The notes: generated by a model not told the origin, from the sequence alone. Positions 46,109 to 56,004 are shown, counted from the stretch's first letter. The stretch: 64,000 bases of DNA from Lewinellaceae bacterium (GCA_020636445.1 JACJXV010000001.1:107706-171705); one strand, 5' to 3'. Made by a program: numbers and translations.

Positions 46109-48151
46109 TTATTTTGAGGATTTTTCCCGATACTTATCAAACCATCCCAAGATATAACCAACCTTGTTCATAAGGTTACTTGGGCGATTGGCGATCCCGT
46201 GTCCCGATTCCTGGATTCTGACCATAGCACAATCTACCTGCCGCAGTTTGAGAGCTGCATAGTACTGTTCCGATTCTGAAATCGGCGTGCGATAGTCTTG
46301 CTCCCCAGTGAGTAACATGGTGGGGGTTTGTACATTGCCAACAAGCGAGATGGGAGACCGTTGCATGTAATGTTCTGTATTTTCCCAAGGGAAACCCGGA
46401 AACCAATACTTGTAGAAAAACGCCGGATTATCGGCATGCAGTACAAAGCTGTACCAGTTAATAACCGGCTTGGCTACAACTGCGGCCCGGAAGCGATTGG
46501 TTTTCCCAATCGTCCAGGCAGTGAGTACGCCACCACCGCTGCCTCCAGTGATGTAAAGCTGATTAGGATCTATATACCCCTTGCCAATGGCCGCATCGAC
46601 GCAGGTCATTAAATCGTCATAATCCTGCCCCGGATAATTATGGTGAATCAGGTTACCAAAGGCTTCTCCATAACTGGTACTGCCACGAGGATTGGTGTAG
46701 AGGACTACATAACCTGCCGCTGCAAACAATTGCAGTTCCATCGTAAAGCGGGGTCCGTAATTGGAGAATGGTCCACCGTGAATTTCCAGTAGTAAGGGAT
46801 ATTTTTTTGCCGGATCAAACCCCGGTGGTTTAATCAGCCAACCCTGCACCCGACGACTGTCAAAACTGGAGTTAACCCAAATTTCTTCTACCGCACCTAA
46901 GGTTCGTTGGTTAAAAAGATCAGCATTCACCTGCGTTAGTCGCCGTACGGGTTGCCCGGCTTTCCCTACCGCCAGATCAGCGGGGTGATCCGGGCCAGTA
47001 TGGGTGAAGGCAAAAGTGCCATCTTTGGCTACCGAAAAACTGCCACCGCCATAAGGGCGCCCCAGGGAAAGCCCGCCTATTTGGGTGGCCAGGGTGCTTA
47101 CCTGCCCACTGAGATCTATCCGCCCCAGGTAGGTATCACCTTCGCTATCGTACTGGATAAACAAACTTTTGTTATCCGCTGCCCAGGCCAGATCATCGAC
47201 ATCCCGGTCCAGGGATTTGCTCACCAGTCGTGGGTTGCTGCCATCGCGATTCATGACATACAACTGGGTAACCTGATATCCTTGATAGCGATCATCAAAA
47301 CCGGTATAAGCAACCAACCGGCCATCCGGCGAAATGGCGGGATGACCATCAGGGCCCTGACGTGAGGTTAAGGCCTTGGTCGCACCGTTGCTCACGGCCA
47401 CTTCATAAATTTCTGTGTTGAGTGGATCATAAGCAGCCTGCGGATGGCGGTTAGCCGTTACCAGTAGGAATTTCCCATCAGGTGTCCAGCAAAAATCGCC
47501 GCCATGATTGAATTCACCCTGCGTGATTTGACGGGGAGTTCCACCTTCCACTCCCACCACAAAAAGATGGGTAAACCCGGGGTTGAGATACCCTACCCCA
47601 TCCGACCGATACTGCAACAGATCAATATATTTAGGAGCAGGAGCCCACTTGGCATCCTCCGGTGGACTAGGAAGCTTCGTTAACGGGGTGCTCGGAATTG
47701 GCACCTCCAACTGAAAAGCGATCTGCGTTCCATCCGGAGACCACTGAATTCCTCCGGGTGACTCTGACAGGTTGGTCAGTTTCGTTTCGGCACCGGTGTC
47801 CATCCAGCGAAGGTAAATTTCCGTGGATCCATCGCGGGAAGAGAGAAACAGGAGGCGCTTACCATCAGGAGACCAGCGTGGCGAGCTGTAACGCTGCGTT
47901 CCCGCTGTAAGCGGGCGATGTTCGCCGCTGGCTATATCAACAACCCATAGATTACTGATGGGTCCGTCTTTCATGATATCCATGGTATTCCGCACATAGA
48001 CAACCTGATTGCCCGCCGGCGACACCTGGGGGTCTGAGACGTATTCCAGGGAATAAACATCCAGTAACGAAAGACTGGGTAATTGCTGACTCCAAAGGAG
48101 TACAGGTAAAAACAATATAAAAATGAACTGAAGCGATTTCTTGTACAGCAT
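46109..48151 (-). CDS. Secreted S9-family prolyl oligopeptidase-type peptidase
   Basis: 680 residues with an N-terminal signal (FIFILFLPVLLWSQQ). Residues ~30-400 are beta-propeller/TolB-like (PRWSPDGKRLLFLSSRDGSTEIYL). Residues ~420-680 are an alpha/beta hydrolase with the nucleophile in ITGGSGGGVL, the Asp in LLTGEQDYRTP and the His in IQESGHGI. It acts as a dipeptidyl or acylaminoacyl peptidase on exported peptides. First gene of a three-gene operon ending in a zinc peptidase. Confidence 0.92.
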   Translation of the reverse strand: MLYKKSLQFIFILFLPVLLWSQQLPSLSLLDVYSLEYVSDPQVSPAGNQVVYVRNTMDIMKDGPISNLWVVDIASGEHRPLTAGTQRYSSPRWSPDGKRLLFLSSRDGSTEIYLRWMDTGAETKLTNLSESPGGIQWSPDGTQIAFQLEVPIPSTPLTKLPSPPEDAKWAPAPKYIDLLQYRSDGVGYLNPGFTHLFVVGVEGGTPRQITQGEFNHGGDFCWTPDGKFLLVTANRHPQAAYDPLNTEIYEVAVSNGATKALTSRQGPDGHPAISPDGRLVAYTGFDDRYQGYQVTQLYVMNRDGSNPRLVSKSLDRDVDDLAWAADNKSLFIQYDSEGDTYLGRIDLSGQVSTLATQIGGLSLGRPYGGGSFSVAKDGTFAFTHTGPDHPADLAVGKAGQPVRRLTQVNADLFNQRTLGAVEEIWVNSSFDSRRVQGWLIKPPGFDPAKKYPLLLEIHGGPFSNYGPRFTMELQLFAAAGYVVLYTNPRGSTSYGEAFGNLIHHNYPGQDYDDLMTCVDAAIGKGYIDPNQLYITGGSGGGVLTAWTIGKTNRFRAAVVAKPVINWYSFVLHADNPAFFYKYWFPGFPWENTEHYMQRSPISLVGNVQTPTMLLTGEQDYRTPISESEQYYAALKLRQVDCAMVRIQESGHGIANRPSNLMNKVGYILGWFDKYREKSSK

Positions 48152-48468
48152 TCCTGCGTTTTTTTGAGAATAATTTCAATAGGTCAATGCAAACCAAACG
48201 TCTACACCCGTAATACAGGCAGCAACAACGGAAGGTGAATTTAACAAAAACCCAGGTATCCATTCGCAAAATCAAGCGTATACTCTTGGGTGGTTATTAT
48301 ACCGGATTCTGATAATGTAGGTTTCTAATACGCGGGGAGAGTGTCCATAAAAAATCCCGAACGTCAGTACTAGCTAACGTTCGGGATTTTTTATTGTCTA
48401 AGATGAACCGAAGTATTGAGGAAAATCTACTCCGCCTCCTACCTTGGTAAGAATAACCTGTCTTGAAA
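48152..48468. other. Intergenic region with a terminator
   Basis: 317 bp between the S9 peptidase start and the lipoprotein stop, both on the minus strand. It holds one strong terminator (48349-48392) and the presumed promoter of the S9 operon, for which I see no clear consensus. Confidence 0.5.
48349..48392. terminator. Strong bidirectional rho-independent terminator
   Basis: AAAAAATCCCGAACGT (48349-48364) is exactly complementary to ACGTTCGGGATTTTTT (48377-48392) across a 12-nt loop. The A-run and T-run make it work in both directions. It would end the lipoprotein transcript coming from the right. Confidence 0.85.
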
Positions 48469-49020
48469 CTATTGCCCGTAGAGGAATCCTATTCCCGAAG
48501 AGTTCACCGCACCAACATCCATGCGGAAATCATCATCGCCGGTTGGGCTGTACTTGCGGGCACGGGCGTCGAGTAAGGCAGGTTCGGCATCAGCCTTGCG
48601 GGTTTCCGCTAACAAAACGGCATTGGTGGAATAGTAAAACTTATTTTCTACAATACCTTTTCCTTCCCCTAGTAATTCCCGCAACATAATTACCCGACGG
48701 TTATACAAATAGTACCATTGATTGGCGCCGCCAAACTGGCTGTGGATGATCAACGGTTCTGAGTTAAGGAAATAAGCAGTAGCTTCATAGTTATCCGCAC
48801 CGCGGCTAACCGTAATAGGGCCTTTTACCTCCAGGGTATCCATTCCCGCAACAATATCGGCAACGCGCCGATTAATATCAGCAATAGCCTCTGGGCCGGC
48901 ATCAGGTGTTTCAATACCCGAATCCTGAGCTGCTTGATTATTGGCATTGTCAGATTTACAGGCCGAAAAAGCACCCAGTGAGAGGCTCACCAGGGCAACT
49001 AGCAAAGAAGATTTATTCAT
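48469..49020 (-). CDS. Small lipoprotein of unknown function
   Basis: 183 residues from MNKSSLLVALVSLSLG, with lipobox FSACKSD. The mature part starts with an Asn/Gln/Asp-rich linker and then reads as a mixed alpha/beta domain (VSRGADNYEATAYFLNSEPLIIHSQFG, WYYLYNRRVIMLRELLGEGKGIVENKFYYS). No family recognised. The longer open frame upstream is ignored because it would bury the signal. Confidence 0.75.
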   Translation of the reverse strand: MNKSSLLVALVSLSLGAFSACKSDNANNQAAQDSGIETPDAGPEAIADINRRVADIVAGMDTLEVKGPITVSRGADNYEATAYFLNSEPLIIHSQFGGANQWYYLYNRRVIMLRELLGEGKGIVENKFYYSTNAVLLAETRKADAEPALLDARARKYSPTGDDDFRMDVGAVNSSGIGFLYGQ

Positions 49021-49228
49021 GGATGTATAATTTTTTGCAAAAATGAAATTTTCTTTTGGGGTTAAGGTGTTCAGCGGTGATTTTTTTCGCAAGCCATCCC
49101 TTGGGTTGGTGGCTCAATTGGCACCGCCCATCCGTCGATGGTTGTATAAAAAACTGGCTAAACTTGCGGGGACTTATCTCCTGAACTCTCCCGGTTCTTA
49201 CTTGGGTCTCAGGCGATAAATCGCCTGA

Positions 49229-51256
49229 CTACTCGGTATCATTGGGTTCTGGCAGATATTCATCCGTAAAAAGCACCAACATACTGTGCGGAGGTAAGAT
49301 AGCTGCCCTGCGCTTAATTTTTCCGGATCCACCATTGGGATTGACTTCCTGGTCATTTACCGCAAGTTGCCATTCCGCATAGGGAAAGGATACTCCTTGA
49401 TTCTGACTACTGCCATTAAAAGCAATCAGGATATGCTTCCAATTATCCCCACTAGCCTGGCCATCAATCGTGTAAGCCAAAACCTGGTCCGTCTCCGTAG
49501 GCAGGAAGGTTAGCTGCTGCCGAATTTGAGCGGCTTTGCCCATCCGGAAAGCAGGATGAAGCTTGCGTAACTGGATCAGATTCTTCACATAACGCACTAC
49601 ATCCTGATATTGGGCTTTGCGCGACCAATCAATCTGATTAATGGCATCAGGCGACTCAAAGGAATTCTCGACGCCTTGTTTGGTACGCAAAAATTCAGTA
49701 CCGGCATGTAGGAAGGGGACTCCCTGACTCGTAAGTACGATACCCAGCGCCAGCTTCTGCATGGCGATACGTTCTTCTTCCGTAGCGTCAGGATTTGCAA
49801 TTGCCAGGCGATCCCATAGCGTATGGTTATCGTGGCAGGAAGCGTAAACAATGGACTGGGTAGGTTCCGGTGCCCAGGCAGACTTGGCATAATTAACCGC
49901 CCCGTAATTTACCTGAGGGTGGAACGTTGCCCCCACAATCCCGAATTTCAAGCTTTCACGTAGATCACCCTTACCACTGACAAAGCCCTGCGCTTCGGGT
50001 GAAAAAACATGACCTTTAATCGCATCCCGGATTTCATCGCTAAAAGCAGCAATGCCATGCAGTTTCGCGGTGTTTGCTTTTAAGGCCCGCTCCTCATCAG
50101 GTAAGGGACTCGCCCCGGCAGTCCATCCCTCTCCGTAGACAAAAAGCGAAGGATCTATTGCCCGCAGCTCGTCGCTAACTGCATTCATGGTTTCAATATC
50201 ATGAATCCCCATCAGGTCAAACCGGAATCCATCTACATGGTATTCTCTTGCCCAGTAAAGCACAGATTCCAGAATAAATTTACGGACCATGGCCCTTTCG
50301 GAAGCAACCTCATTGCCACAAGCGGCAGCATCTGAAAAGCCCCCCTCGGCATTTTGCCGGTAGTAATAGCCGGGGACCAGTTGATTGAACAGGGATTCCT
50401 GGGTAAACCCGGTATGATTGTAAACAACATCCATGATTACCCGGATACCGTTATCGTGAAGCGTCTTGATAAGTTGTTTAAATTCCCGGATCCGAACGCG
50501 ACCATCATAAGGATCAGTGGCATAGCTGCCCTCAGGGGTATTGTAATTTTGTGGATCATACCCCCAGTTATACTTGCCATCATTGAGGCGGGTTTCGTCC
50601 AACGACCGGAAATCGAAAGCCGGTAGAATATGAACATGGGTAACTCCCATTTCCTTGATATGGTCCAAACCCGTGGCCAGGCCTTCCGGACTCCGGTTAC
50701 CTCGCTCGGCCAGTCCCAAAAATTTACCCGGGTAAGCGGCACCCGAACTGGGATGAATCGTTAGATCCCGAACATGTAATTCATACAAAATAATATCTTG
50801 AGGGCCCGCTAAAGGTGGGCGCACATCATACTGCCAGTTTTCAGGATTAGTCGTGGCCAGGTCAACAACCATGCCCCGGCGACCGTTGACGCCTACCGCT
50901 TTAGCGTAAGGATCCGGCACCTCGGCCATCCATTTGCCATTTACTTTGGCCTGAAACGTATAATAAAGACCTTCCCAATTTCCGGATACAGTTCCCGACC
51001 AGGCTCCCTGACTCAGTCGTTTCAGATTGAGCTGCTTAACCGCCTTGCCACCCTGCCCGGCTGAGTACAGGCGCAGGCGCATCGCCTGCGCAGCCGGCGA
51101 CCAAACGGTGAAGGTAGTAGCCGAAGGGGTAAACGTAACACCCAGGTCATTCCCGGTGTATACCGGATACGCTGCAAAATCAGGTAATTGACCAAAAGCA
51201 AGCGACATAGGCAGAAGCAGCAAAATGAAGAAAAAACGGAATGAGACAGCTGTCAT
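49229..51256 (-). CDS. Secreted type I pullulanase (GH13)
   Basis: 675 residues from MTAVSFRFFFILLLLP (signal peptide ending AFGQ); an ATG 14 codons upstream exists. A CBM48-like N-terminal domain (~35-130, TFTVWSPAAQAMRLRLY) precedes the catalytic barrel. The barrel has the pullulanase signature YNWGYDPQNYNTPEGSY, VIMDVVYNHTG, the nucleophile in VDGFRFDLMG, the acid in YGEGW and SCHDNHTLWD. The enzyme cleaves alpha-1,6 bonds in pullulan or glycogen-type glucans. It is monocistronic and not next to a SusCD pair. Confidence 0.93.
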   Translation of the reverse strand: MTAVSFRFFFILLLLPMSLAFGQLPDFAAYPVYTGNDLGVTFTPSATTFTVWSPAAQAMRLRLYSAGQGGKAVKQLNLKRLSQGAWSGTVSGNWEGLYYTFQAKVNGKWMAEVPDPYAKAVGVNGRRGMVVDLATTNPENWQYDVRPPLAGPQDIILYELHVRDLTIHPSSGAAYPGKFLGLAERGNRSPEGLATGLDHIKEMGVTHVHILPAFDFRSLDETRLNDGKYNWGYDPQNYNTPEGSYATDPYDGRVRIREFKQLIKTLHDNGIRVIMDVVYNHTGFTQESLFNQLVPGYYYRQNAEGGFSDAAACGNEVASERAMVRKFILESVLYWAREYHVDGFRFDLMGIHDIETMNAVSDELRAIDPSLFVYGEGWTAGASPLPDEERALKANTAKLHGIAAFSDEIRDAIKGHVFSPEAQGFVSGKGDLRESLKFGIVGATFHPQVNYGAVNYAKSAWAPEPTQSIVYASCHDNHTLWDRLAIANPDATEEERIAMQKLALGIVLTSQGVPFLHAGTEFLRTKQGVENSFESPDAINQIDWSRKAQYQDVVRYVKNLIQLRKLHPAFRMGKAAQIRQQLTFLPTETDQVLAYTIDGQASGDNWKHILIAFNGSSQNQGVSFPYAEWQLAVNDQEVNPNGGSGKIKRRAAILPPHSMLVLFTDEYLPEPNDTE

Positions 51257-51528
51257 TGTAACAATTTTAATCCGTGTAAAAGTACAAAAGAAATCCATTT
51301 TGACCGAACGCCCTTACTACCAGAATGTCGCCTGGTTTACAGGGGGCCAAACCATAAACACCTTAATTCCGTTCGACAGGGTCACAAAAGAATCATTAAT
51401 CTGCAGAAAATTTGCCCCAGGTAAGTACTGAATGCGTATTTTGCAGGCATCCTGCCCTGACCTTCATTGCTAATACTAACCCATTCATTTACATTTCAGT
51501 TATCCTGAAATGAAACTTATTTTATATT

Positions 51529-54312
51529 ATGACTACTGTAAGTAATCCCCTGAAGCTTGTTATTGATAAGCTTGGCAAACCCTACCGCGACCTGGAATTC
51601 CTGCTGGAGGCGTTTCGGGAAGTGCTTCTGGAAAACGGCGAAGGAAAAATTGCCCGGCAGATTCCTTTAATCCAGGAAGTTACCCATGCCCCTGCGAACC
51701 CCCAGTTTTCAAGCCAGCATGTTCAGTTGTACAGCATACTCTTTCAATTAATTCATACCGTTGAAGTCAATGGGGCCGTACAAGCCCGGCGGAAGCAGGA
51801 AGATGAGTCCCTGGCCAGCGTTCGGGGCTTATGGGCGGCTAATTTTCGCGAACTCATTGAACAAGGGTTTACTGAAGAAGACCTGGCGCGCGCCTTACCT
51901 GCCGTCCGGGTAGAACCTGTTCTCACGGCTCACCCAACGGAAGCCAAAAGATCTACAGTTCTTGAACACCACCGGGAATTGTACCTACTGTTGGTTGAGC
52001 GTGAAAATGCCATGTATTCCGACCAGGAACGCACCTATAACCGGGAAAAGGTTAAAGCGTCTCTGTACCGGCTTTGGAAAACCGGAGAGATCTACGTCGA
52101 GAAACCCGATGTAGAATCGGAATTGCGCAACGTGCTGCATTATTTTACGAATGTTTTTCCAGAGGTAGTTCCGGTAATCGATCGGCGTTTATTTCATGCC
52201 TGGGAAAATCAGGGTTTTTCCCGCAACAGCCTAATTAAAGGGCATCGCCTACCCCATATTTGCTTCGGAGACTGGGTGGGTGGCGACCGGGATGGTCACC
52301 CGTTTGTGACCGCGGAGGTTACAGCCCATACCTTACAATTGTTGCGCCTCAATGCTTTTGTCGTAATCCGGCGGAAGCTGGTTGAGTTAGTGCGCCACCT
52401 CAGTTTTGCCCTGCCATTGGAAAAAGCGCCGGAGCGAATGCGCACTCGTATCAAGCTAATGGTGGCCGAACTCACTCCAGAATGGGGTGAGGAAGCTCTT
52501 AATCGCAATAAAGGCGAGGCCTTCCGCCAATTGATCAGCCTAATCATGGCCAAGCTGCCCGTAGCTACTGCCCGGGGCCATGCGACCTCCATTCAGGAAC
52601 ACCTGGGGTGTTATCAGCGCGCTGATGAGCTCATGCTGGATTTGCGCCTGCTCTATGACACCTTGGTTCAGTACGGGGCCCGCACCATTGCCGAAACCGA
52701 AGTTTTGGAAACGATCCGAACAGTAGAAACGTTTGGATTTCACCTGGCCCACCTGGACATTCGCCAAAACAGCGCCTTTCATGACAAAGCACTCTCCCAA
52801 CTCATTGAAGCATCGGGAAATGACGGGCGATGGTTCCCGGATGCCAGTGAGGAACAACGCCTGGAGTTTCTGAACCGGGAGTTAGCCTCACGTCGCCCCT
52901 TCGCACCAGCCGAAGCAATTATGGGACCGGAAGCCAAAGCTGTAACGGAGGTTTTCCGGGTCGTTCAGCAACATGTCCACCGCTATGGAACGGCTGCTAT
53001 CGGTGCCTTTATCGTCAGTATGACTCGCAGTGTTTCTGACCTCCTTACCGTGTATCTGTTAGCCCGGGAAGTAGGCCTAACCACCCTAACCCCCGATGGC
53101 CCTGTCTGTATTATTCCTGTGGTGCCGCTTCTGGAAACCATCGAAGACCTCCAAGCGGGTCCGCAGATACTCAATGATTTCCTGAGCCACCCGTACACTA
53201 AGCGCAGCCTGGCTTTTCAAGCCCAACAAGCCGGAAAGTCCGTAATCAAGCAACAGGTCATGATCGGCTATAGTGATAGCAATAAAGATGGTGGCCTGCT
53301 AACCAGCCAGTGGCAACTGCATAAGGCACAGCTGGAACTCAGCAAAGCCGCAAAAAAGCACCAGGTAGAACTGCGCTTCTTCCACGGTAAAGGGGGAACC
53401 ATCAGCCGGGGAGCCGGACCTACCCACTATTTCATCAAGGCACTTCCTGCCTATAGCTTCAGTGGTGATATCCGGCTTACCGAACAAGGGGAAACCATTG
53501 AGCAAAAGTATGCCAATAAGGTCAATGCTGCTTATAACCTGGAACTGCTAACCGCCACTTCCCTGACGCAAATGCTTTTAGGGCAAAAAGCATCTGACGC
53601 GCCACACCCCTTGAGCGACACGTTGGACTGGATGGCCGATACCAGCCAGGAAGCGTATACCAGGCTGATCCATGAGGAAGGATTCATTCCTTTTTTCCGC
53701 CAGGCCACCCCTATCGATGCCTTGGAACAAAGCAAAATAGGTTCCCGGCCTTCCCGCCGAACTGGCGCCAATTCACTCGATGATTTACGCGCTATTCCCT
53801 GGGTGTTTGCCTGGAGCCAGGCCCGCTATAATATGACCTCCTGGTATGGGGTTGGCACTACACTCGCTGCACTGCAAGAACAAAAGCCCGAGGAATATGC
53901 CCGTCTCAAGGCCGCAGTAAAATTTGACCCGTTTATCCGGTACTTCCTCACCAATGTTGATACCAGCCTGGCTCGTACCGAAGAGGAGATCATGGTGCTC
54001 TATGCCGACCTCGTGGAGGAGCCTGCCTTACGCCAAAAATTCCTCACGCTCTTCCTTGACGAGCTCAACCGAACCCGGCAACATTTGGGTGATCTGATGC
54101 CCACTGCTATTGAAGTGCGGCGCCCCCGGTATTACTATTCCAATGTACTGCGCAATTCCCTGATTTTAGATTTGCACCGGCAACAGGTTGCCTTGTTGCG
54201 GCAATGGCGGCGGCAGCGAACAGCTCCCAACCAATCGGCAGCGGAACAATCACTGACCGCTCTACTACTGACGGTCAACGCAATCGCCAGCGCTACCGGG
54301 CAGACGGGGTAG
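51529..54312 (+). CDS. ppc: Phosphoenolpyruvate carboxylase
   Basis: 927 residues. It forms oxaloacetate from PEP and bicarbonate. Catalytic motifs are VEPVLTAHPTEAKRS (His135), GDWVGGDRDGHPFVT, MIGYSDSNKDGGLLTSQW and FHGKGGTISRGAGPTH. The last is an unusual version: proteobacterial enzymes usually have RGG and G-R-GGGPTH. The C-terminus LLLTVNAIASATGQTG keeps the final Gly but not the usual RNTG. The gene lies 45 bp before the YitT-family gene and may be co-transcribed with it. Confidence 0.95.
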   Translation: MTTVSNPLKLVIDKLGKPYRDLEFLLEAFREVLLENGEGKIARQIPLIQEVTHAPANPQFSSQHVQLYSILFQLIHTVEVNGAVQARRKQEDESLASVRGLWAANFRELIEQGFTEEDLARALPAVRVEPVLTAHPTEAKRSTVLEHHRELYLLLVERENAMYSDQERTYNREKVKASLYRLWKTGEIYVEKPDVESELRNVLHYFTNVFPEVVPVIDRRLFHAWENQGFSRNSLIKGHRLPHICFGDWVGGDRDGHPFVTAEVTAHTLQLLRLNAFVVIRRKLVELVRHLSFALPLEKAPERMRTRIKLMVAELTPEWGEEALNRNKGEAFRQLISLIMAKLPVATARGHATSIQEHLGCYQRADELMLDLRLLYDTLVQYGARTIAETEVLETIRTVETFGFHLAHLDIRQNSAFHDKALSQLIEASGNDGRWFPDASEEQRLEFLNRELASRRPFAPAEAIMGPEAKAVTEVFRVVQQHVHRYGTAAIGAFIVSMTRSVSDLLTVYLLAREVGLTTLTPDGPVCIIPVVPLLETIEDLQAGPQILNDFLSHPYTKRSLAFQAQQAGKSVIKQQVMIGYSDSNKDGGLLTSQWQLHKAQLELSKAAKKHQVELRFFHGKGGTISRGAGPTHYFIKALPAYSFSGDIRLTEQGETIEQKYANKVNAAYNLELLTATSLTQMLLGQKASDAPHPLSDTLDWMADTSQEAYTRLIHEEGFIPFFRQATPIDALEQSKIGSRPSRRTGANSLDDLRAIPWVFAWSQARYNMTSWYGVGTTLAALQEQKPEEYARLKAAVKFDPFIRYFLTNVDTSLARTEEEIMVLYADLVEEPALRQKFLTLFLDELNRTRQHLGDLMPTAIEVRRPRYYYSNVLRNSLILDLHRQQVALLRQWRRQRTAPNQSAAEQSLTALLLTVNAIASATGQTG

Positions 54313-54357
54313 CACCCTATTTTATTTTTTCTTACATTCAAGGAGTAATCATATGAT

Positions 54358-55338
54358 ATGAACCCTTTCTTTCAGTTCATTATTCTGCAGGCACTTAAAC
54401 GAAAAAAAAAGCGGACACCAATCACTTACCCTCCACTGCCTAACAGCGAAAGCGAACAATTGGTCAAAGAGGTGAAAGTCGAAATTACGCACATCATTCG
54501 TGACTACCTGCTTATCGGAGTTGGCGCGCTAGCCGCCAGTTTTGGCCTCCTCGGCTTTTTGTTGCCCAATGATTTTATTGACGGCGGGGTCACCGGGATC
54601 TCCCTGCTGGTTGAGGTGGTCTCTGGATGGCCTCTGTCCTTGCTTTTGGTTATCATAAATTTACCATTCATCCTTTTGGGAAACAGAACTATCGGAAGGG
54701 AGTTTATGATTCGCAGTATTACGGGTATTGTCCTGTTGGCTATTCTGGTTCATGTGCTCCAAATCCCCTTGATTACAGAAGATAAGCTGTTGATTGCTGT
54801 TTTTGGTGGTTTTTTCCTGGGCTTGGGTATTGGTTTAGCGATTCGAGGAGGAGCCGTTCTGGATGGAACCGAAGTGCTCGCCATCTTCATTAGCCGAAAA
54901 ACGTCGTTGACCATCGGAGATATCATCCTTTTTTTTAATATCATTATCTTTTCTGTAGCTGCATATATACTTACCGTTGAAACAGCCTTATATGCCATCC
55001 TAACTTACCTTACTGCTTCCAAAACCGTTGACTTTGTAATCGACGGCCTGGAAGAGTATATCGGGGTAACTATCGTTTCCCACCGGAGTGAAGATATTCG
55101 ACTGGCAATCATCGAAAAAATGGGCCGGGGTTGTACAATCTACCAGGGTAAGCGTGGTTTCGGTAAGGCTGGTGATAAACTTGGTTCTACTGATATCATT
55201 TTTACCGTAATTACCCGCTTGGAATTGGCCAAACTGCAAACAGAAATTGACAAGATTGACAGGAATGCTTTCGTGATTATGGGCTCACTGAAAGACGTCA
55301 GAGGTGGTATGATCAAAAAGCGAAAGCTTGCTCATTAG
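54358..55338 (+). CDS. YitT family membrane protein (DUF2179)
   Basis: 326 residues. A basic N-terminal tail is followed by about five or six transmembrane helices, with GFLLPNDFIDGGVTGISLLVE and GIGLAIRGGAVLDGTEVLAIFI typical of the family. The C-terminal DUF2179 domain follows (VSHRSEDIRLAIIEKMGRGCTIYQGKRGF). Transport function has been proposed for the family but not shown. Downstream is the tRNA-Glu/GIY-YIG repeat array. Confidence 0.9.
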   Translation: MNPFFQFIILQALKRKKKRTPITYPPLPNSESEQLVKEVKVEITHIIRDYLLIGVGALAASFGLLGFLLPNDFIDGGVTGISLLVEVVSGWPLSLLLVIINLPFILLGNRTIGREFMIRSITGIVLLAILVHVLQIPLITEDKLLIAVFGGFFLGLGIGLAIRGGAVLDGTEVLAIFISRKTSLTIGDIILFFNIIIFSVAAYILTVETALYAILTYLTASKTVDFVIDGLEEYIGVTIVSHRSEDIRLAIIEKMGRGCTIYQGKRGFGKAGDKLGSTDIIFTVITRLELAKLQTEIDKIDRNAFVIMGSLKDVRGGMIKKRKLAH

Positions 55339-55396
55339 AAAAAACTTGCCCTTTTTAAGTGTCAACTTATTTCAGGAGTAGACCCTCTTCACTCCT

Positions 55397-55452
55397 CCCC
55401 TTCACTAAGGGCCATTATCAACCTTTAATTTCTCAATTGACAGAACACTACC
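55397..55452. repeat. Dispersed repeat, copy B
   Basis: Begins CCCCTTCACTAAGGGCCATT and aligns with 30198-30252. Its right end merges into the start of a truncated GIY-YIG copy (CAGAACACTACCATCACCGT), so it marks the outer edge of the array. Confidence 0.6.
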
Positions 55453-55470
55453 ATCACCGTGCAAATAAAA

Positions 55471-55500
55471 AAAGGGCCAACACTTGCATGTTGGCCCTTT
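55471..55500 (-). terminator. Terminator after the outermost tRNA-Glu-like copy
   Basis: AAAGGGCCAACA (55471-55482) pairs exactly with TGTTGGCCCTTT (55489-55500) over a CTTGCA loop; read on the minus strand it is followed by TTTTATT. Degenerate versions sit at the same place in every long unit (for example near 55880-55909, 56271-56298, 57071-57098, 57480-57503). Confidence 0.8.
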
Positions 55501-55600
55501 AGCAGCCCGTACGGGCCCGCCTATCAACGGCAGGTAAAAATCGAAGCCGTGTTTCAGGAATGAAAATATTTCCCGACTCTGGCGGGCCAGAGTCCCTAAC
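55501..55600 (-). pseudogene. tRNA-Glu-like copy 1, 5'-truncated and interrupted
   Basis: On the minus strand: GGTTAGG, then a GC-rich insertion, then TTTTCATTCCTGAAACACGG (anticodon loop UUC and T-arm), a second insertion with a CCGTTGATAGGCGGG-type hairpin, then CCCGTACGGGCTGCT, the canonical 3' half of tRNA-Glu. The first ~17 nt of the tRNA are missing, replaced by the GIY-YIG ORF. Confidence 0.7.
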
Positions 55601-55861
55601 CTTCTTTATTCTGGTTTTTCCTAATCCTTTCCTTGTTCCTCTTCCAACCAGCGCCAGCCAACTCCTCTTCAGAAATTTTTCCTTTGTTGCAAGAGCCTCC
55701 CCATAAGTCTCCATAAACCTCTTCCAGTACCACTTCAAAGGGACCTTTGCCCGCGTAAAACACTTCCGCCCCCGATTGTGCTCCTTTAATCGCCGCCGTC
55801 AGCGTTATACCCACATAACGGTAACTATAACCCGGCACCGAATTACATACACTACTACCAT
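55596..55861 (-). pseudogene. GIY-YIG nuclease remnant, copy 1
   Basis: Begins MVVVYVIR, then after a frameshift GYSYRYVGIT, with KGPFEVVLEEVYG further on. It matches small GIY-YIG proteins (YxYVGIT...LKEHN...PFE(V/L)V...EAxxREKxLKSG) only if several indels are corrected. Its stop TAG is the GGTTAG of the downstream tRNA-like sequence. Confidence 0.7.
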
Positions 55862-55911
55862 CGCATGCAAATAACAAAAAAGGGCCAACAACGCATGTTG
55901 TGGCCTTTGCT

Positions 55912-56004
55912 GCTCCGTACAGGCCCGCCTATCAACGGCGGGTAAAAATCGAACCGTGTTTCAGGAATGAAAATATTTCCCGACTCTGGCGGGCCAAGTC
56001 TAAC
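55912..56004 (-). pseudogene. tRNA-Glu-like copy 2, 5'-truncated and interrupted
   Basis: Same structure as copy 1 with both insertions. The 3' half is degraded (CTCCGTACAG on the plus strand in place of CAGCCCGTACGG). Confidence 0.65.
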
